From an uncultured Prevotella sp. (lineage in GTDB: Bacteria; Bacteroidota; Bacteroidia; Bacteroidales; Bacteroidaceae): a DNA stretch of 53,078 bases. How positions within the stretch are numbered: the first letter of the stretch is position 1; each line of letters opens with the position of its first letter. Where the stretch lies: positions 1 through 53,078 of the forward strand of contig ONYZ01000020.1 of assembly GCA_900322175.1 (NCBI GenBank), written 5' to 3'. Shown piece by piece: positions 34,954 through 43,218 of the stretch. Below the pieces are notes generated by a model that saw only the letters and a list, made by a program, of their open reading frames with translations, had not been told where the DNA came from and did not search any database. The translations under genes and the position numbers were made by a program.

Positions 34954-36663
34954 CTATTTCTTCTGTACTTCTTCCATCACACGCAGGAAGTTACCTCCCC
35001 AGATTTTCTGGATATCCTGTTCACTGAATCGGCGAGCAAGCAATCTGCGAGTGAAATTAATCAATTCCGAAGAATCGGCCAAACCTCTCACGCCTCCATC
35101 ACCATCGAAATCTGTTCCAAGTCCAACATGATCTATACCCATCACATTGATAGCATGTTCCAAATGGGCTATCACATCATTGATAGTTGCCTCGCCATCC
35201 TTCTTCAAGAAGCCATGATAGATGGTGGTCTGGGCAACACCACCCTTTTTGGCCAGGGCGCGCATCTGATCGTCAGTAAGATTTCGTGGGTGATCGCATA
35301 GTGCACGGGCCGAAGAATGGCTACAAACTATAGGCTTGTTGCTTATCTCGAGTGCCTGATAGAAACTCTCCTCGCCAGCATGACTCATATCTACCATTAC
35401 ACCCAGACGATTCATCTCCTTGATAACCTTCTCGCCAAACTCGCTCACACCATGATGAGTGTGCTGAGTTTTCGAGGCCGAATCACAGATGTCGTTATCT
35501 CCATTATGACACAAGGTCATATACACGATGCCTCTATCTACAAAATGCTGCAGATTCTCAAGTTTGCCATCGATGGCGATACCATTCTCGATACCAAGCA
35601 TTATGCTCTTCAGACCTTGATGCTTATTCATCCACAGGTCGTGTGGAGTGCTGGCAATACGGATGTAATCGCTATTCTGACTTACAATAACCTCTATCTG
35701 GTCGAAGATGTTGTCTGCGAAATCTCTTGGATTATCAGTAGGCTGCGGCAGATAGGCAACCATGATGGTAGCATCCTGCCGGCCCTCAGTCATCTTATGC
35801 AAATCGACCAATATCTTTGGGTCGCGATGGTCAAAGTGTATTCCCTGAGGGAAGAACATTGGAGTATCGCAATGCGTATCAAGAGTGAGAACCCTGTCGT
35901 GGGTAGTATGTGCCTCGCAATAGCTCTTTGCCTCGCCAACCAACCACTGGAACAATGGCAGTCCATCTGCCATACACTCAGGATGCCACTGTACACCAAG
36001 TATCGACTTGAACTCTGTACTCTCCATAGCCTCAACGATACCATCAGCCGACTTGGCAACAATTCTGAATATGTCGCCTCCATCAGCTACAGCTTGATGG
36101 TGGAAAGAGTTAACCATCAGTTTATCACTGCCGTACAGACCATATAATACAGAATCTTCTTCAATAAAAACACTGTGAGTAGCTTCCGAACGATCAGCAT
36201 CCTGCGAGTGCTTTACGGTAGCCACATCGCCTATATCCTGACTGACCTTACCCCCAAAAGCTACAGCCAGAGTCTGGATTCCCCTACAGATGCCCAACAT
36301 AGGTATCTGTCGATTATAAGCCAAGCGGGCTATCAGTAATTCAGGGAGATCTCGCTCCTGATTGATACCGTGAAGTTTGGTAGATGGTTCTTCACCAGCC
36401 CAAAGCGGGTTGATATCAGCACCGCCACTTAATATCAGGGCATCGATATGCTCCAATGTATTGATTATCACATGCTTATCAGCCACAGGAGGTATTACAA
36501 CAGGTACACCACCTGCCTCTACTACCGACTGATAATACCCACGACCCAACTTGCAGGTAAGCTCATCGTAATTACCAGTTATACCGATAACAGGACGCTT
36601 GTCTGCCTCTGGGTAGTGAGCATAGACATCATTCAGATGCGACTGAAGGTCAAATCTGCTCAT
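34954..36663 (-). CDS. fused class I glutamine amidotransferase (C26) and M19 membrane-type dipeptidase
   Basis: A 569-residue two-domain protein without a signal peptide. Residues about 20-245 are a peptidase C26/gamma-glutamyl hydrolase domain (PVIGITGNYDE, LSGGADINP, nucleophile Cys in LGICRGIQ, His-x-Glu in VQWHPE). Residues about 255-565 are an M19 zinc dipeptidase (LDTHCDTPMFF, VDMSHAGEESF, CSHSSARAL, LGTDFDG). Together they could split gamma-glutamyl compounds and then dipeptides; this is inferred from the domains. The fusion is known in Bacteroidetes. An Lrp/AsnC regulator lies 2 nt upstream, suggesting control by amino-acid supply. Confidence 0.9.
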   Translation of the reverse strand: MSRFDLQSHLNDVYAHYPEADKRPVIGITGNYDELTCKLGRGYYQSVVEAGGVPVVIPPVADKHVIINTLEHIDALILSGGADINPLWAGEEPSTKLHGINQERDLPELLIARLAYNRQIPMLGICRGIQTLAVAFGGKVSQDIGDVATVKHSQDADRSEATHSVFIEEDSVLYGLYGSDKLMVNSFHHQAVADGGDIFRIVAKSADGIVEAMESTEFKSILGVQWHPECMADGLPLFQWLVGEAKSYCEAHTTHDRVLTLDTHCDTPMFFPQGIHFDHRDPKILVDLHKMTEGRQDATIMVAYLPQPTDNPRDFADNIFDQIEVIVSQNSDYIRIASTPHDLWMNKHQGLKSIMLGIENGIAIDGKLENLQHFVDRGIVYMTLCHNGDNDICDSASKTQHTHHGVSEFGEKVIKEMNRLGVMVDMSHAGEESFYQALEISNKPIVCSHSSARALCDHPRNLTDDQMRALAKKGGVAQTTIYHGFLKKDGEATINDVIAHLEHAINVMGIDHVGLGTDFDGDGGVRGLADSSELINFTRRLLARRFSEQDIQKIWGGNFLRVMEEVQKK

Positions 36664-36665
36664 AG

Positions 36666-37139
36666 TTATTTATCGTCTTCGTCGAGCACGATGGGTATCT
36701 CACGCTTAAGACTCTGCTCCAGCGAGATAAGTGTTTCTGTGGCTACAACTCCAGGTGTCCCCTGCAGTTTTCCATTAAGAAGATCCATCAACTGCTCATT
36801 ATCTCTAGCATAGAGCTTTACCAACATCGTATATGGACCAGTAGTAAAGTGGCACTCTACCACCTCAGGTATGAGTTTCAGACGTTCTACCACATCTTTA
36901 TACATCGAACCTTTCTCAAGGTTGATGCCTACATAGGTACAAGTAGAATAGCCTAGACTTTTAGGATTAACATCAAAACCACTACCAGTAATAACATCAG
37001 CATCGATAAGGTGCTGAACACGCTGGTGGATAGCGGCTCTCGATACATTACACTCTGCGGCTACATCCTTGAAAGGAATACGCGCATTCTTGGAAAGAAT
37101 ACTCAGTATCTTCTTGTCCAGAAAATCAATTTTCTCCAT
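36666..37139 (-). CDS. Lrp/AsnC family transcriptional regulator
   Basis: A 157-residue regulator. The N-terminal winged helix-turn-helix (residues 5-60: LDKKILSILSKNARIPFKDV, then CNVSRAAIHQRVQHL) is followed by the RAM ligand-binding domain (about 70-140: TCTYVGINLEKGS, VVECHFTTGPYTMLVKLYA, GVVATETLISLEQS). Such proteins sense amino acids. It starts the operon with the C26/M19 peptidase fusion. The -7 box is 28 nt upstream. Self-regulation and control of the peptidase gene are likely but inferred. Confidence 0.9.
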   Translation of the reverse strand: MEKIDFLDKKILSILSKNARIPFKDVAAECNVSRAAIHQRVQHLIDADVITGSGFDVNPKSLGYSTCTYVGINLEKGSMYKDVVERLKLIPEVVECHFTTGPYTMLVKLYARDNEQLMDLLNGKLQGTPGVVATETLISLEQSLKREIPIVLDEDDK

Positions 37140-37167
37140 TAAATTCCCTTTTGGTTACATTTTGTTA

Positions 37168-37176
37168 GCAAAAGTA
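37168..37176 (-). promoter_or_regulatory. promoter -7 box TACTTTTGC for the Lrp gene
   Basis: Minus-strand TAnnTTTGc match 28 nt before the ATG at 37139. Confidence 0.55.
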
Positions 37177-37213
37177 AGCAAATTTATCGAATAGTGCAAC
37201 TTTTTTGGAGAAA

Positions 37214-37248
37214 AAATTAAAAAAGTGCGTCACTTTCGTGACACACTT
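37214..37248 (-). terminator. terminator after the FKBP gene cluster
   Basis: Arms AGTGCGTCAC (37224-37233) and GTGACACACT (37238-37247), one mismatch, with a 4-nt loop. On the minus strand they are followed by T-rich sequence. It lies just past the stop of the last FKBP gene at 37251. Confidence 0.8.
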
Positions 37249-37250
37249 AC

Positions 37251-38240
37251 TTATTTCTTTGTTATTTTCTTTGTTTTTACGTTTTTGCCCGATGTAGGTT
37301 TCTTCGCTTTTCCGGTTTCTGAAGCCGCTGGCTTGTTATCAACTATTCCTACAAGTTCGATGTCGAAAATCAAAGCGCTGTAAGGCTTTATCTGTCCTGC
37401 ATCACGATTGCCGTAAGCCAGTTCGAATGGTATATAAACCTGCCACTTTGAACCTACAGGCATCATGGTCAGAGCCTCAGTCCAACCCTTGATAACATCA
37501 GTAGGACGGAATTCTGCGGGTTCGTCGCCATGTTTTTTTGAAGCATCGAACACTGTTCCATCTATCAGGCGTCCCTCGTAGTGTACCTTAACCTTATCGC
37601 TGGTTGTAGGCACAGCACCAGTACCCTGTGTCAACACCTTGTACTGAAGTCCGCTAGGCAGTGTTATCACACCATCCTTCTTGGCATTCTCTGACAGGAA
37701 CTTTCTACCAGCATCGCGATTAGGACCATAAAGGCGCTCTTCCTTATCAGCCTGTACTGCTGCCATCTTAGCCTTGAATTGCTTTTCGGCATCATTTACC
37801 TTGAAGAAGGTTGTATCCAGCATCAGAGCATCAGTAAAACCTTTGAAGAACACGCTTGACACGAGAGAATCAGCCGAGCCCTCAAGTTCCTTCTTTACAC
37901 CAGGCAGCATACGGTCAACCAACTGCTGGGCAATCTGGGTACCCATCATATAAGCCTTCTGCTTGGGGTCATCAAGATTCTTTGAAACTGTCTCATTGAA
38001 TCCACATACAAAGTCGGCCATGTAGGCAGTATCAACCTTCTGCTGAAGCAGGAAGTTTACCAGACCGACAGTGCTACTCATACCTGCCATATAGCTGATA
38101 GTGTCTGAGCTAGTTGCCAACTTGAAAGCCTCCACCACGGGAGCCTCTTCCTTAACTACTACCTTCTTTTTCTTGGCATCAACTGTAGATAAAGAAGCAC
38201 CCGCCACAAGGGCGAGTGCAATAATAAGAGACTTTTTCAT
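37251..38240 (-). CDS. FKBP-type peptidyl-prolyl isomerase, periplasmic
   Basis: A 329-residue exported folding helper. The signal peptide MKKSLIIALALVAGASLSTVDA is followed by a helical FkpA-type dimerisation region (about 45-185). The FKBP domain (about 190-300) has VKVHYEGRLIDGTVFDAS, IKGWTEALTMMPVGSKW, VYIPFELAYG and YSALIFDIELVGI. The Tyr, Asp, Trp and Phe positions of the active site are kept. A lysine-rich C-terminal tail (KAKKPTSGKNVKTKKITKK) is unusual for an envelope protein. It abuts the lipoprotein paralogue upstream with no gap. Confidence 0.9.
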   Translation of the reverse strand: MKKSLIIALALVAGASLSTVDAKKKKVVVKEEAPVVEAFKLATSSDTISYMAGMSSTVGLVNFLLQQKVDTAYMADFVCGFNETVSKNLDDPKQKAYMMGTQIAQQLVDRMLPGVKKELEGSADSLVSSVFFKGFTDALMLDTTFFKVNDAEKQFKAKMAAVQADKEERLYGPNRDAGRKFLSENAKKDGVITLPSGLQYKVLTQGTGAVPTTSDKVKVHYEGRLIDGTVFDASKKHGDEPAEFRPTDVIKGWTEALTMMPVGSKWQVYIPFELAYGNRDAGQIKPYSALIFDIELVGIVDNKPAASETGKAKKPTSGKNVKTKKITKK

Positions 38241-39122
38241 TTACTTCTTCTTTGGATTAACCTCAATCAGTTCGATCTTGAAGATCAGAGCTGAGAAAGG
38301 ATCGATGTTACGCTGAGCACGCTCGCCATAAGCCAAATCCTGTGGAATGTAAACCTCCCAAACAGAACCAGCAGGCATGTGTGTAAGAGCCTCGGTCCAA
38401 CCCTTGATAACCTGATTGGCACGGAATGTAGCAGGCTCGCCACGCTTGTAAGAGCTGTCGAAGATAGTATCGTTGATAAGACGACCCTCGTAGTTAACCT
38501 TTACCAGTGAGGTATCAGATGGGATAGCACCTGTACCCTCCTTGATAACCTTGTACTGTACACCACAAGGCAGGGTCTTCACACCGTCCTTCTTAGCGTT
38601 GTCAGCAAGGAACTTCTCACCAGCCTCCTTGTTAGGACCGTATGTCTTAACGAGCTCCTTAGCCTTGATTGACTGAATCAGGCGCTGAGCAACCTCCTGA
38701 GCAGAGTCGGGAGTCATCAGACCCTTCTTGCCAGTAGTACCGCTGATGAATCCAGCGAGGAAATTCTTCAGAGAGATAGTCTTGGTAGAGTCTTCACCGA
38801 ACACCTCGTGGTTGATACCCTTAACCATACGGTTAGCAATCTGCTGACCAATCTGGATACCTGCATAGTAGGCAGCCTTCTTCTTGTTGTCGCCAGCGTT
38901 GGCACCCTCGTTAAGACCCTTGATAAACTCAGCCATGTAAGCAGTATCTACATCGAGACTACCTACGAGATACTCCTTCAGACCCTGAGTCTGAGCCATA
39001 CCGATAGCGTAGCTCATGGTGTCTACGTCAGTCTTCAGATTGGCTTTTGGGCCCTGATTGCCACATGCTGTAAAACCAGCAGCAGCGATAGCCAGAACGG
39101 CTACAATTGAAATCTTTTTCAT
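38241..39122 (-). CDS. FKBP-type peptidyl-prolyl isomerase, lipoprotein
   Basis: A 293-residue paralogue of the neighbours. The signal peptide MKKISIVAVLAIAAAGFTAC ends in a lipobox Cys (residue 20). An FkpA-like N-terminal helical domain includes TMSYAIGMAQTQGLKEYL. The FKBP domain begins near residue 190 (VKVNYEGRLINDTIFDSSYK, IKGWTEALTHMPAGSVW, VYIPQDLAYGE, FSALIFKIELIEV). It is membrane-anchored and should act in the periplasm or at the surface. It is the middle gene of three, 18 nt after the 201-aa paralogue. Confidence 0.92.
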   Translation of the reverse strand: MKKISIVAVLAIAAAGFTACGNQGPKANLKTDVDTMSYAIGMAQTQGLKEYLVGSLDVDTAYMAEFIKGLNEGANAGDNKKKAAYYAGIQIGQQIANRMVKGINHEVFGEDSTKTISLKNFLAGFISGTTGKKGLMTPDSAQEVAQRLIQSIKAKELVKTYGPNKEAGEKFLADNAKKDGVKTLPCGVQYKVIKEGTGAIPSDTSLVKVNYEGRLINDTIFDSSYKRGEPATFRANQVIKGWTEALTHMPAGSVWEVYIPQDLAYGERAQRNIDPFSALIFKIELIEVNPKKK

Positions 39123-39140
39123 TGCTTTCTTTTATTATTT

Positions 39141-39746
39141 TTAAACTACTTGTATTAACTCTACGTCGAAGATCAGAGCTGCGAATGGGGGGATAGATGC
39201 GCCTGCACCACCCTCGCCGTAAGCCAAACGGTAAGGGATGAAGAAACGATACTTGGCACCCTCCTGCATCAGCTGCAGTCCCTCAGTCCAACCAGCGATA
39301 ACCTGCTGGAGTGGGAATGTAGCGGGCTCGCCGCGCTGATATGAACTATCAAATACTGTTCCGTCGATAAGTGTACCCTCGTAGTGACACATTACGGTAT
39401 CCTTGGCTGATGGCTTCTTACCATTACCCTCCTTCAGCACCTGATACTGCAGTCCGCTAGGCAGTGTTACCACCTCGCCCTTCTTACCATTCTCGGCAAG
39501 GAACTTCTCGCCTGCCTCCTTATGTGCCTTTCCCTTCTCGGCACGCTCAGCCTGGAGCTTCTGCTCCTGCTTCTGGAAATAATCCTGTACGATTGTCTGA
39601 GCATCACGGTGCGAAACCTTCAGCTCGTTGCCCTTCAATACATCGTTGATGGCCTGTGCAAAATCCTCGGCACTGATGTTTTCAGCACCCATCTGAGCCA
39701 ACTGCTGACCGATGCCCAGACCTAAAGCATAACTTAATTTATCCAT
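39141..39746 (-). CDS. FKBP-type peptidyl-prolyl isomerase without signal peptide
   Basis: A 201-residue protein of the FkpA/Mip type. The N-terminal helical part (1-85: KLSYALGLGIGQQLAQMGAE, SHRDAQTIVQDYFQKQEQKL) is followed by the FKBP domain (about 95-200: VMCHYEGTLIDGTVFDSSYQ, IAGWTEGLQLMQEGAKYRF, FIPYRLAYGE, FAALIFDVELIQV). No signal peptide is visible, so it is predicted to be cytoplasmic, unlike its two neighbours. It leads the three-gene cluster, with a -7 box 42 nt upstream, divergent from the sirtuin gene. Confidence 0.92.
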   Translation of the reverse strand: MDKLSYALGLGIGQQLAQMGAENISAEDFAQAINDVLKGNELKVSHRDAQTIVQDYFQKQEQKLQAERAEKGKAHKEAGEKFLAENGKKGEVVTLPSGLQYQVLKEGNGKKPSAKDTVMCHYEGTLIDGTVFDSSYQRGEPATFPLQQVIAGWTEGLQLMQEGAKYRFFIPYRLAYGEGGAGASIPPFAALIFDVELIQVV

Positions 39747-39787
39747 TCTCTATTTATTAATAATGTGTAATCGTTTAAAAAACGGCT

Positions 39788-39796
39788 GCAAAGTTA
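39788..39796 (-). promoter_or_regulatory. promoter -7 box TAACTTTGC for the FKBP cluster
   Basis: Minus-strand TAnnTTTGc match 42 nt before the ATG at 39746. Confidence 0.6.
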
Positions 39797-39860
39797 CACT
39801 TTTTTTCTCTATCTTATGCAATATAATTGCTAAATTTTCTTTTTTATAGCAGAAAAATTG

Positions 39861-39869
39861 TAATTTTGC
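39861..39869 (+). promoter_or_regulatory. promoter -7 box TAATTTTGC for the sirtuin gene
   Basis: TAnnTTTGc match 26 nt before the ATG at 39895, divergent from the FKBP promoter. Confidence 0.6.
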
Positions 39870-39894
39870 AACATCAAACTATAAAAATATTCGT

Positions 39895-40581
39895 ATGAAA
39901 AAGATTGTTGTACTTACAGGTGCAGGAATGTCGGTAGAAAGCGGACTCAAGACTTTCCGCGATGCCGATGGCCTTTGGGAGAATTATCCCGTTCAGAAAG
40001 TAGCTACTCACGAGGGTTGGCTATCCGACCCCACGCTCGTTACCAACTTCTACAATATGCTCCGCAAGAAATGCTGGGGAGTAAAGCCTAACGAGGGGCA
40101 CAAACTGGTGGCCGAACTCGAGAAAGACTATGATGTAACGGTGGTAACACAGAATGTAGACAACCTGCACGAGATGGCTGGTTCGTCAAAAGTTATCCAC
40201 CTGCATGGCGAACTGATGAAGGTTTGCTCTAGTCGCGATGTCGATGATCCACGCTATCAGATTCAGCTTACTCCTGAGAATTGCGAGATTGAGCCAGGCA
40301 CCAAGGCTGGCGATGGCTCTTTGCTTCGTCCGTTTATTGTATTCTTTGGCGAGGCTGTTCCAAACATCACCATAGCTGCCGAGGAGGTGCAAGAGGCTGA
40401 TATCCTGATAATTATTGGCACATCGCTAGTAGTCTACCCAGCTGCAGGACTCATGCATTATGCAAAGCCCGATGCCCCAATCTATCTCATCGATCCCAAT
40501 CCTATCAATGTTGGAGGTCGAGTAACACAGATTCAGAAAGGTGCCAGCGAGGGAATGAAAGATCTCATGAAAATCCTCTAA
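39895..40581 (+). CDS. NAD-dependent protein deacylase (sirtuin family)
   Basis: A 228-residue Sir2-family enzyme that removes acyl groups from lysine using NAD+. It has the NAD-binding GAGMSVESGLKTFRD (residues about 8-22), TQNVDNLHEMAG, the catalytic His in IHLHGE, and FFGEAVP and GTSLVVYPAAG. The small zinc-binding module is degenerate: between LMKVC and LLRPF only isolated cysteines occur and no CxxC pairs, a pattern I recall from other Bacteroidetes sirtuins. A FYNxxR segment resembles the Tyr/Arg pair of desuccinylating sirtuins but with a shifted spacing, so acyl preference is open. It is a single gene, ended by a strong hairpin. Confidence 0.88.
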   Translation: MKKIVVLTGAGMSVESGLKTFRDADGLWENYPVQKVATHEGWLSDPTLVTNFYNMLRKKCWGVKPNEGHKLVAELEKDYDVTVVTQNVDNLHEMAGSSKVIHLHGELMKVCSSRDVDDPRYQIQLTPENCEIEPGTKAGDGSLLRPFIVFFGEAVPNITIAAEEVQEADILIIIGTSLVVYPAAGLMHYAKPDAPIYLIDPNPINVGGRVTQIQKGASEGMKDLMKIL

Positions 40582-40593
40582 CTGGTTTTCAAA

Positions 40594-40635
40594 TGAAAAG
40601 TACCTAGAAAAAAATTGCTCTCTAGGTACTTTTCA
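40594..40635. terminator. 15-bp hairpin between convergent sirtuin and ispG genes
   Basis: TGAAAAGTACCTAGA (40594-40608) and TCTAGGTACTTTTCA (40621-40635) are perfect reverse complements separated by 12 nt. The position between two converging stop codons suggests a bidirectional terminator. Confidence 0.75.
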
Positions 40636-40655
40636 AAATTACTATAATTGGGTAA

Positions 40656-42029
40656 TTATCCTCTATCCTTGCGGATAAGCTCCAGTAGTTTTTCTACGGC
40701 CTCTTCTTCGGGGATATTCTTTTCCACACACTCCTTGGCCTTGTAGAGCGAAATCTTTCCACGACCGGCTCCTACGTAACCATAGTCGGCATCGGCCATC
40801 TCGCCAGGGCCATTCACGATACAGCCCATGATACCAATCTTAAGTCCTACCAGATCCTTGGTGGCAGCCTTAATCTTAGCGATGGTCTCTTGCAGATTGT
40901 ATAGTGTACGTCCGCATCCAGGGCATGAGATATACTCTGTCTTGGTGAATTTGATACGAGCTGCCTGCAGGATGGCGTCAGAAAGCTCTGTGAGCTTTTC
41001 AATTGAGAATTGACAATTGACAATTGATAATTTATGAGCCTTCTTATCGATCAGCAGGGCACCCACGGCCATAGCGGCTTTCAGTTGAAGTGTCTCCCAG
41101 TCTGGGGCATCTACATCCAGTGTGATAGTATCGTCCTTGATGCTTGCCTCTGCCTTTTCGCGCAGAGCTGTGCACTCTGGTATCATATCCACCAATTTGC
41201 GGGCCACAGGTATCTCGCATTCAGGCTCCTCTGATAGCGATACACGGATAGTATCGCCAATACCCTCAGTCAGCAGGGCTCCGATACCCACAGCACTCTT
41301 TATGCGTCCGTCTTCGCCCTCGCCAGCCTCAGTCACACCCAGGTGCAGCGGGTAGTGCATATCCTCCTTGTCCATCGTCTCAACCAGCAGTCGCATGGTA
41401 GTTACCATCACCACTGTGTTTGAAGCCTTGATAGATATCACTACATCGTTGAAGTTTTCGCGACGGCAGATGCGCAGAAACTCCATACAACTCTCAACGA
41501 TACCCTCAGGAGTATCGCCATAGCGACTCATGATGCGGTCTGAGAGCGAACCATGATTCACACCGATACGAACAGCAGTATGGTGCTCCTTACAGATGTT
41601 GAGGAATGGCACAAACTGCTTCTCAATCTTCTGTAACTCAGCGGCATACTCCTCATCAGTATACTCCAGATGCTTGAATGTGCGACCTGGGTCAACATAG
41701 TTACCTGGGTTGATGCGAACCTTTTCGCAATACAGTGCAGCCACATCGGCCGTATGAGCCGTAAAATGCACATCGGCCACCAGCGGGGTATTGTAACCAT
41801 CGGCCTTCAACTGTGCCGAGATGTTCTTCATGTTCTCAGCCTCACGAGTGCCTTGGGTGGTGAAACGTACCAACTCACCACCAGCGTCGATGATACGCTT
41901 GGCCTGAGCCACACACCCTTCAGTATTATTGGTATCCACCGTTCCCATCGACTGGATGCGGATAGGATTCTGTCCACCTATGCCGATACCACCCACACGG
42001 GTTTCGGATGATTGTCGTCTGCTATACAT
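40656..42029 (-). CDS. ispG: 4-hydroxy-3-methylbut-2-enyl diphosphate synthase, compact form
   Basis: A 4Fe-4S enzyme of the MEP pathway. The TIM-barrel half is well conserved (NPIRIQSMGTVDTN, VADVHFTAHTADVAALY, KVRINPGNYVDPGRTFK, AVRIGVNHGSLSDRI, LHLGVTEAGEGEDGRIKSA). The C-terminal Fe-S domain has CPGCGRTL and GCIVNGPGEMADADYGYVG. At 457 residues it is much shorter than the roughly 600-residue Bacteroidetes enzymes I know; most of the insert domain between the two halves is missing. In the remaining linker the peptide LSIVNCQFSIEK is encoded by an AATTGACAATT repeat (41000-41033). Shortening may be natural or due to deletion; all catalytic blocks are present. A run of ATTAAACATTAAAC separates it from purE. 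Confidence 0.9.
   Translation of the reverse strand: MYSRRQSSETRVGGIGIGGQNPIRIQSMGTVDTNNTEGCVAQAKRIIDAGGELVRFTTQGTREAENMKNISAQLKADGYNTPLVADVHFTAHTADVAALYCEKVRINPGNYVDPGRTFKHLEYTDEEYAAELQKIEKQFVPFLNICKEHHTAVRIGVNHGSLSDRIMSRYGDTPEGIVESCMEFLRICRRENFNDVVISIKASNTVVMVTTMRLLVETMDKEDMHYPLHLGVTEAGEGEDGRIKSAVGIGALLTEGIGDTIRVSLSEEPECEIPVARKLVDMIPECTALREKAEASIKDDTITLDVDAPDWETLQLKAAMAVGALLIDKKAHKLSIVNCQFSIEKLTELSDAILQAARIKFTKTEYISCPGCGRTLYNLQETIAKIKAATKDLVGLKIGIMGCIVNGPGEMADADYGYVGAGRGKISLYKAKECVEKNIPEEEAVEKLLELIRKDRG
41000..41033. repeat. AATTGACAATT-type microrepeat inside ispG, read in frame
   Basis: Overlapping AATTGAGAATTGACAATTG and ACAATTGATAATT units lie inside the ispG coding region and are translated on the minus strand as SIVNCQFSIE. 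The same units are otherwise found between genes in this window. Confidence 0.75.
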
Positions 42030-42057
42030 TAAACATTAAACATTAAAGATTAAACAT

Positions 42058-42564
42058 TTAATTTGTTTTGAACTGGTATTTAATTGTAGCCAGTTCTTCG
42101 TTGGCCTTTTCGATCTTGATGCGCAGATTGCCCTTGTACACAGCCAGACGCCGAGCCAGTTCCATATCACTCAGAGCCATCATCTCACAAGCCAGGATAG
42201 CTGCATTCTGAGCACCATTCACACCTACAGTAGCCACGGGGATTCCTGGGGGCATCTGGATGATTGACAGCATGGCATCCAGTCCGTCGAGCATACCTTT
42301 GATGGGCACACCTATTACGGGCAGAGTGGTCGATGCGGCAATCACTCCTGGCAGTGCAGCGGCCATGCCGGCTCCTGCTATGATAATCTTGATACCACGA
42401 TCCTTGGCTGTACGTGCAAACTCCTCTACAGCATCGGGAGTACGATGAGCCGAAAGGGCATTAACTTCAAAAGGCACCTGCATCTCGTCAAGCAGTTTGC
42501 AGGCTTTTTCCATGATGGGCAGATCGCTTGTGCTACCCATGATAATACTTACTAGTGGCTTCAT
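42058..42564 (-). CDS. purE: N5-carboxyaminoimidazole ribonucleotide mutase
   Basis: Class I PurE of purine synthesis, 168 residues. It has the nucleotide-phosphate-binding IIMGSTSDLPIMEKA (residues 8-22), the active-site His in SAHRTPD, AGAGMAAALPGVIA, and GVPIKGMLDGLDAMLSIIQM. The C-terminal residues NAAILACEMM are also conserved. It lies 28 nt upstream of ispG, separated by ATTAAACATTAAAC-type repeat DNA. The grouping with ispG is typical clustering and not a shared pathway. Confidence 0.96.
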   Translation of the reverse strand: MKPLVSIIMGSTSDLPIMEKACKLLDEMQVPFEVNALSAHRTPDAVEEFARTAKDRGIKIIIAGAGMAAALPGVIAASTTLPVIGVPIKGMLDGLDAMLSIIQMPPGIPVATVGVNGAQNAAILACEMMALSDMELARRLAVYKGNLRIKIEKANEELATIKYQFKTN

Positions 42565-42597
42565 ATATTTATAAATTTAGAATTCAGATTTTAGAAT

Positions 42598-43218
42598 TTA
42601 GAGATAGAGCAGGCCTAAGACTGAGCAGATTACGCCTACCCAGAATCCGGCTACTACTTGGGCTAACGAGTGCTGGCGCAGTATCATACGGCTAGTTCCC
42701 AATACTCCTGCCAGTATCAGCACCAAGCACAACCACCATACGGGGTTGAACCCGAACAACTCGCCAAACACGAACAATGCTCCTGCCACGCCGCCTATGG
42801 CTGATGTGTGTGTAGAAATCTTCCACCACACGTTTATCAGTGCGCATACTATCTGTATGGCGAGTGCTGCCGATACGATGGTACCCATAAAGTGCGGGAT
42901 GTGCAGCATGTCCATGATGTACACACAGAAGAAGTAACACAGGATGGAGATGACGTAAGGCACCATTCGTCGCTCTTTGTGTCCCAACTCTATCAGGTTC
43001 CAACCCTGATACTTGCGATACAAGTGGATAAGCACCGTGGGCAACAGGATGGTGAAGAGATACACCAATGTTAGCACCTGCAACTTATAGGCTGTAGGCA
43101 TCAAACTAAGATAGCTCAGGAAGAACAGGGCCATCAGTCCCACAATAGGCAGATAGAATGGCGTGAACACCATACTTACCACACGTGCCGTCAAAATAAT
43201 ATTCTTTTCTCTGCTCAT
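42598..43218 (-). CDS. PAP2-superfamily membrane phosphatase
   Basis: A 206-residue inner-membrane protein with about six hydrophobic segments. PAP2 elements are KERRMVPY (a form of the first phosphatase motif), STHTSAIGG (second) and SRMILRQHSLAQVVAGF (third, with Arg and His). A lipid phosphatase role, for example on undecaprenyl or phosphatidyl phosphates, is likely; the substrate is unknown. Its ATG overlaps the rpoN stop (ATGA), so the two are translationally coupled. Confidence 0.85.
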   Translation of the reverse strand: MSREKNIILTARVVSMVFTPFYLPIVGLMALFFLSYLSLMPTAYKLQVLTLVYLFTILLPTVLIHLYRKYQGWNLIELGHKERRMVPYVISILCYFFCVYIMDMLHIPHFMGTIVSAALAIQIVCALINVWWKISTHTSAIGGVAGALFVFGELFGFNPVWWLCLVLILAGVLGTSRMILRQHSLAQVVAGFWVGVICSVLGLLYL

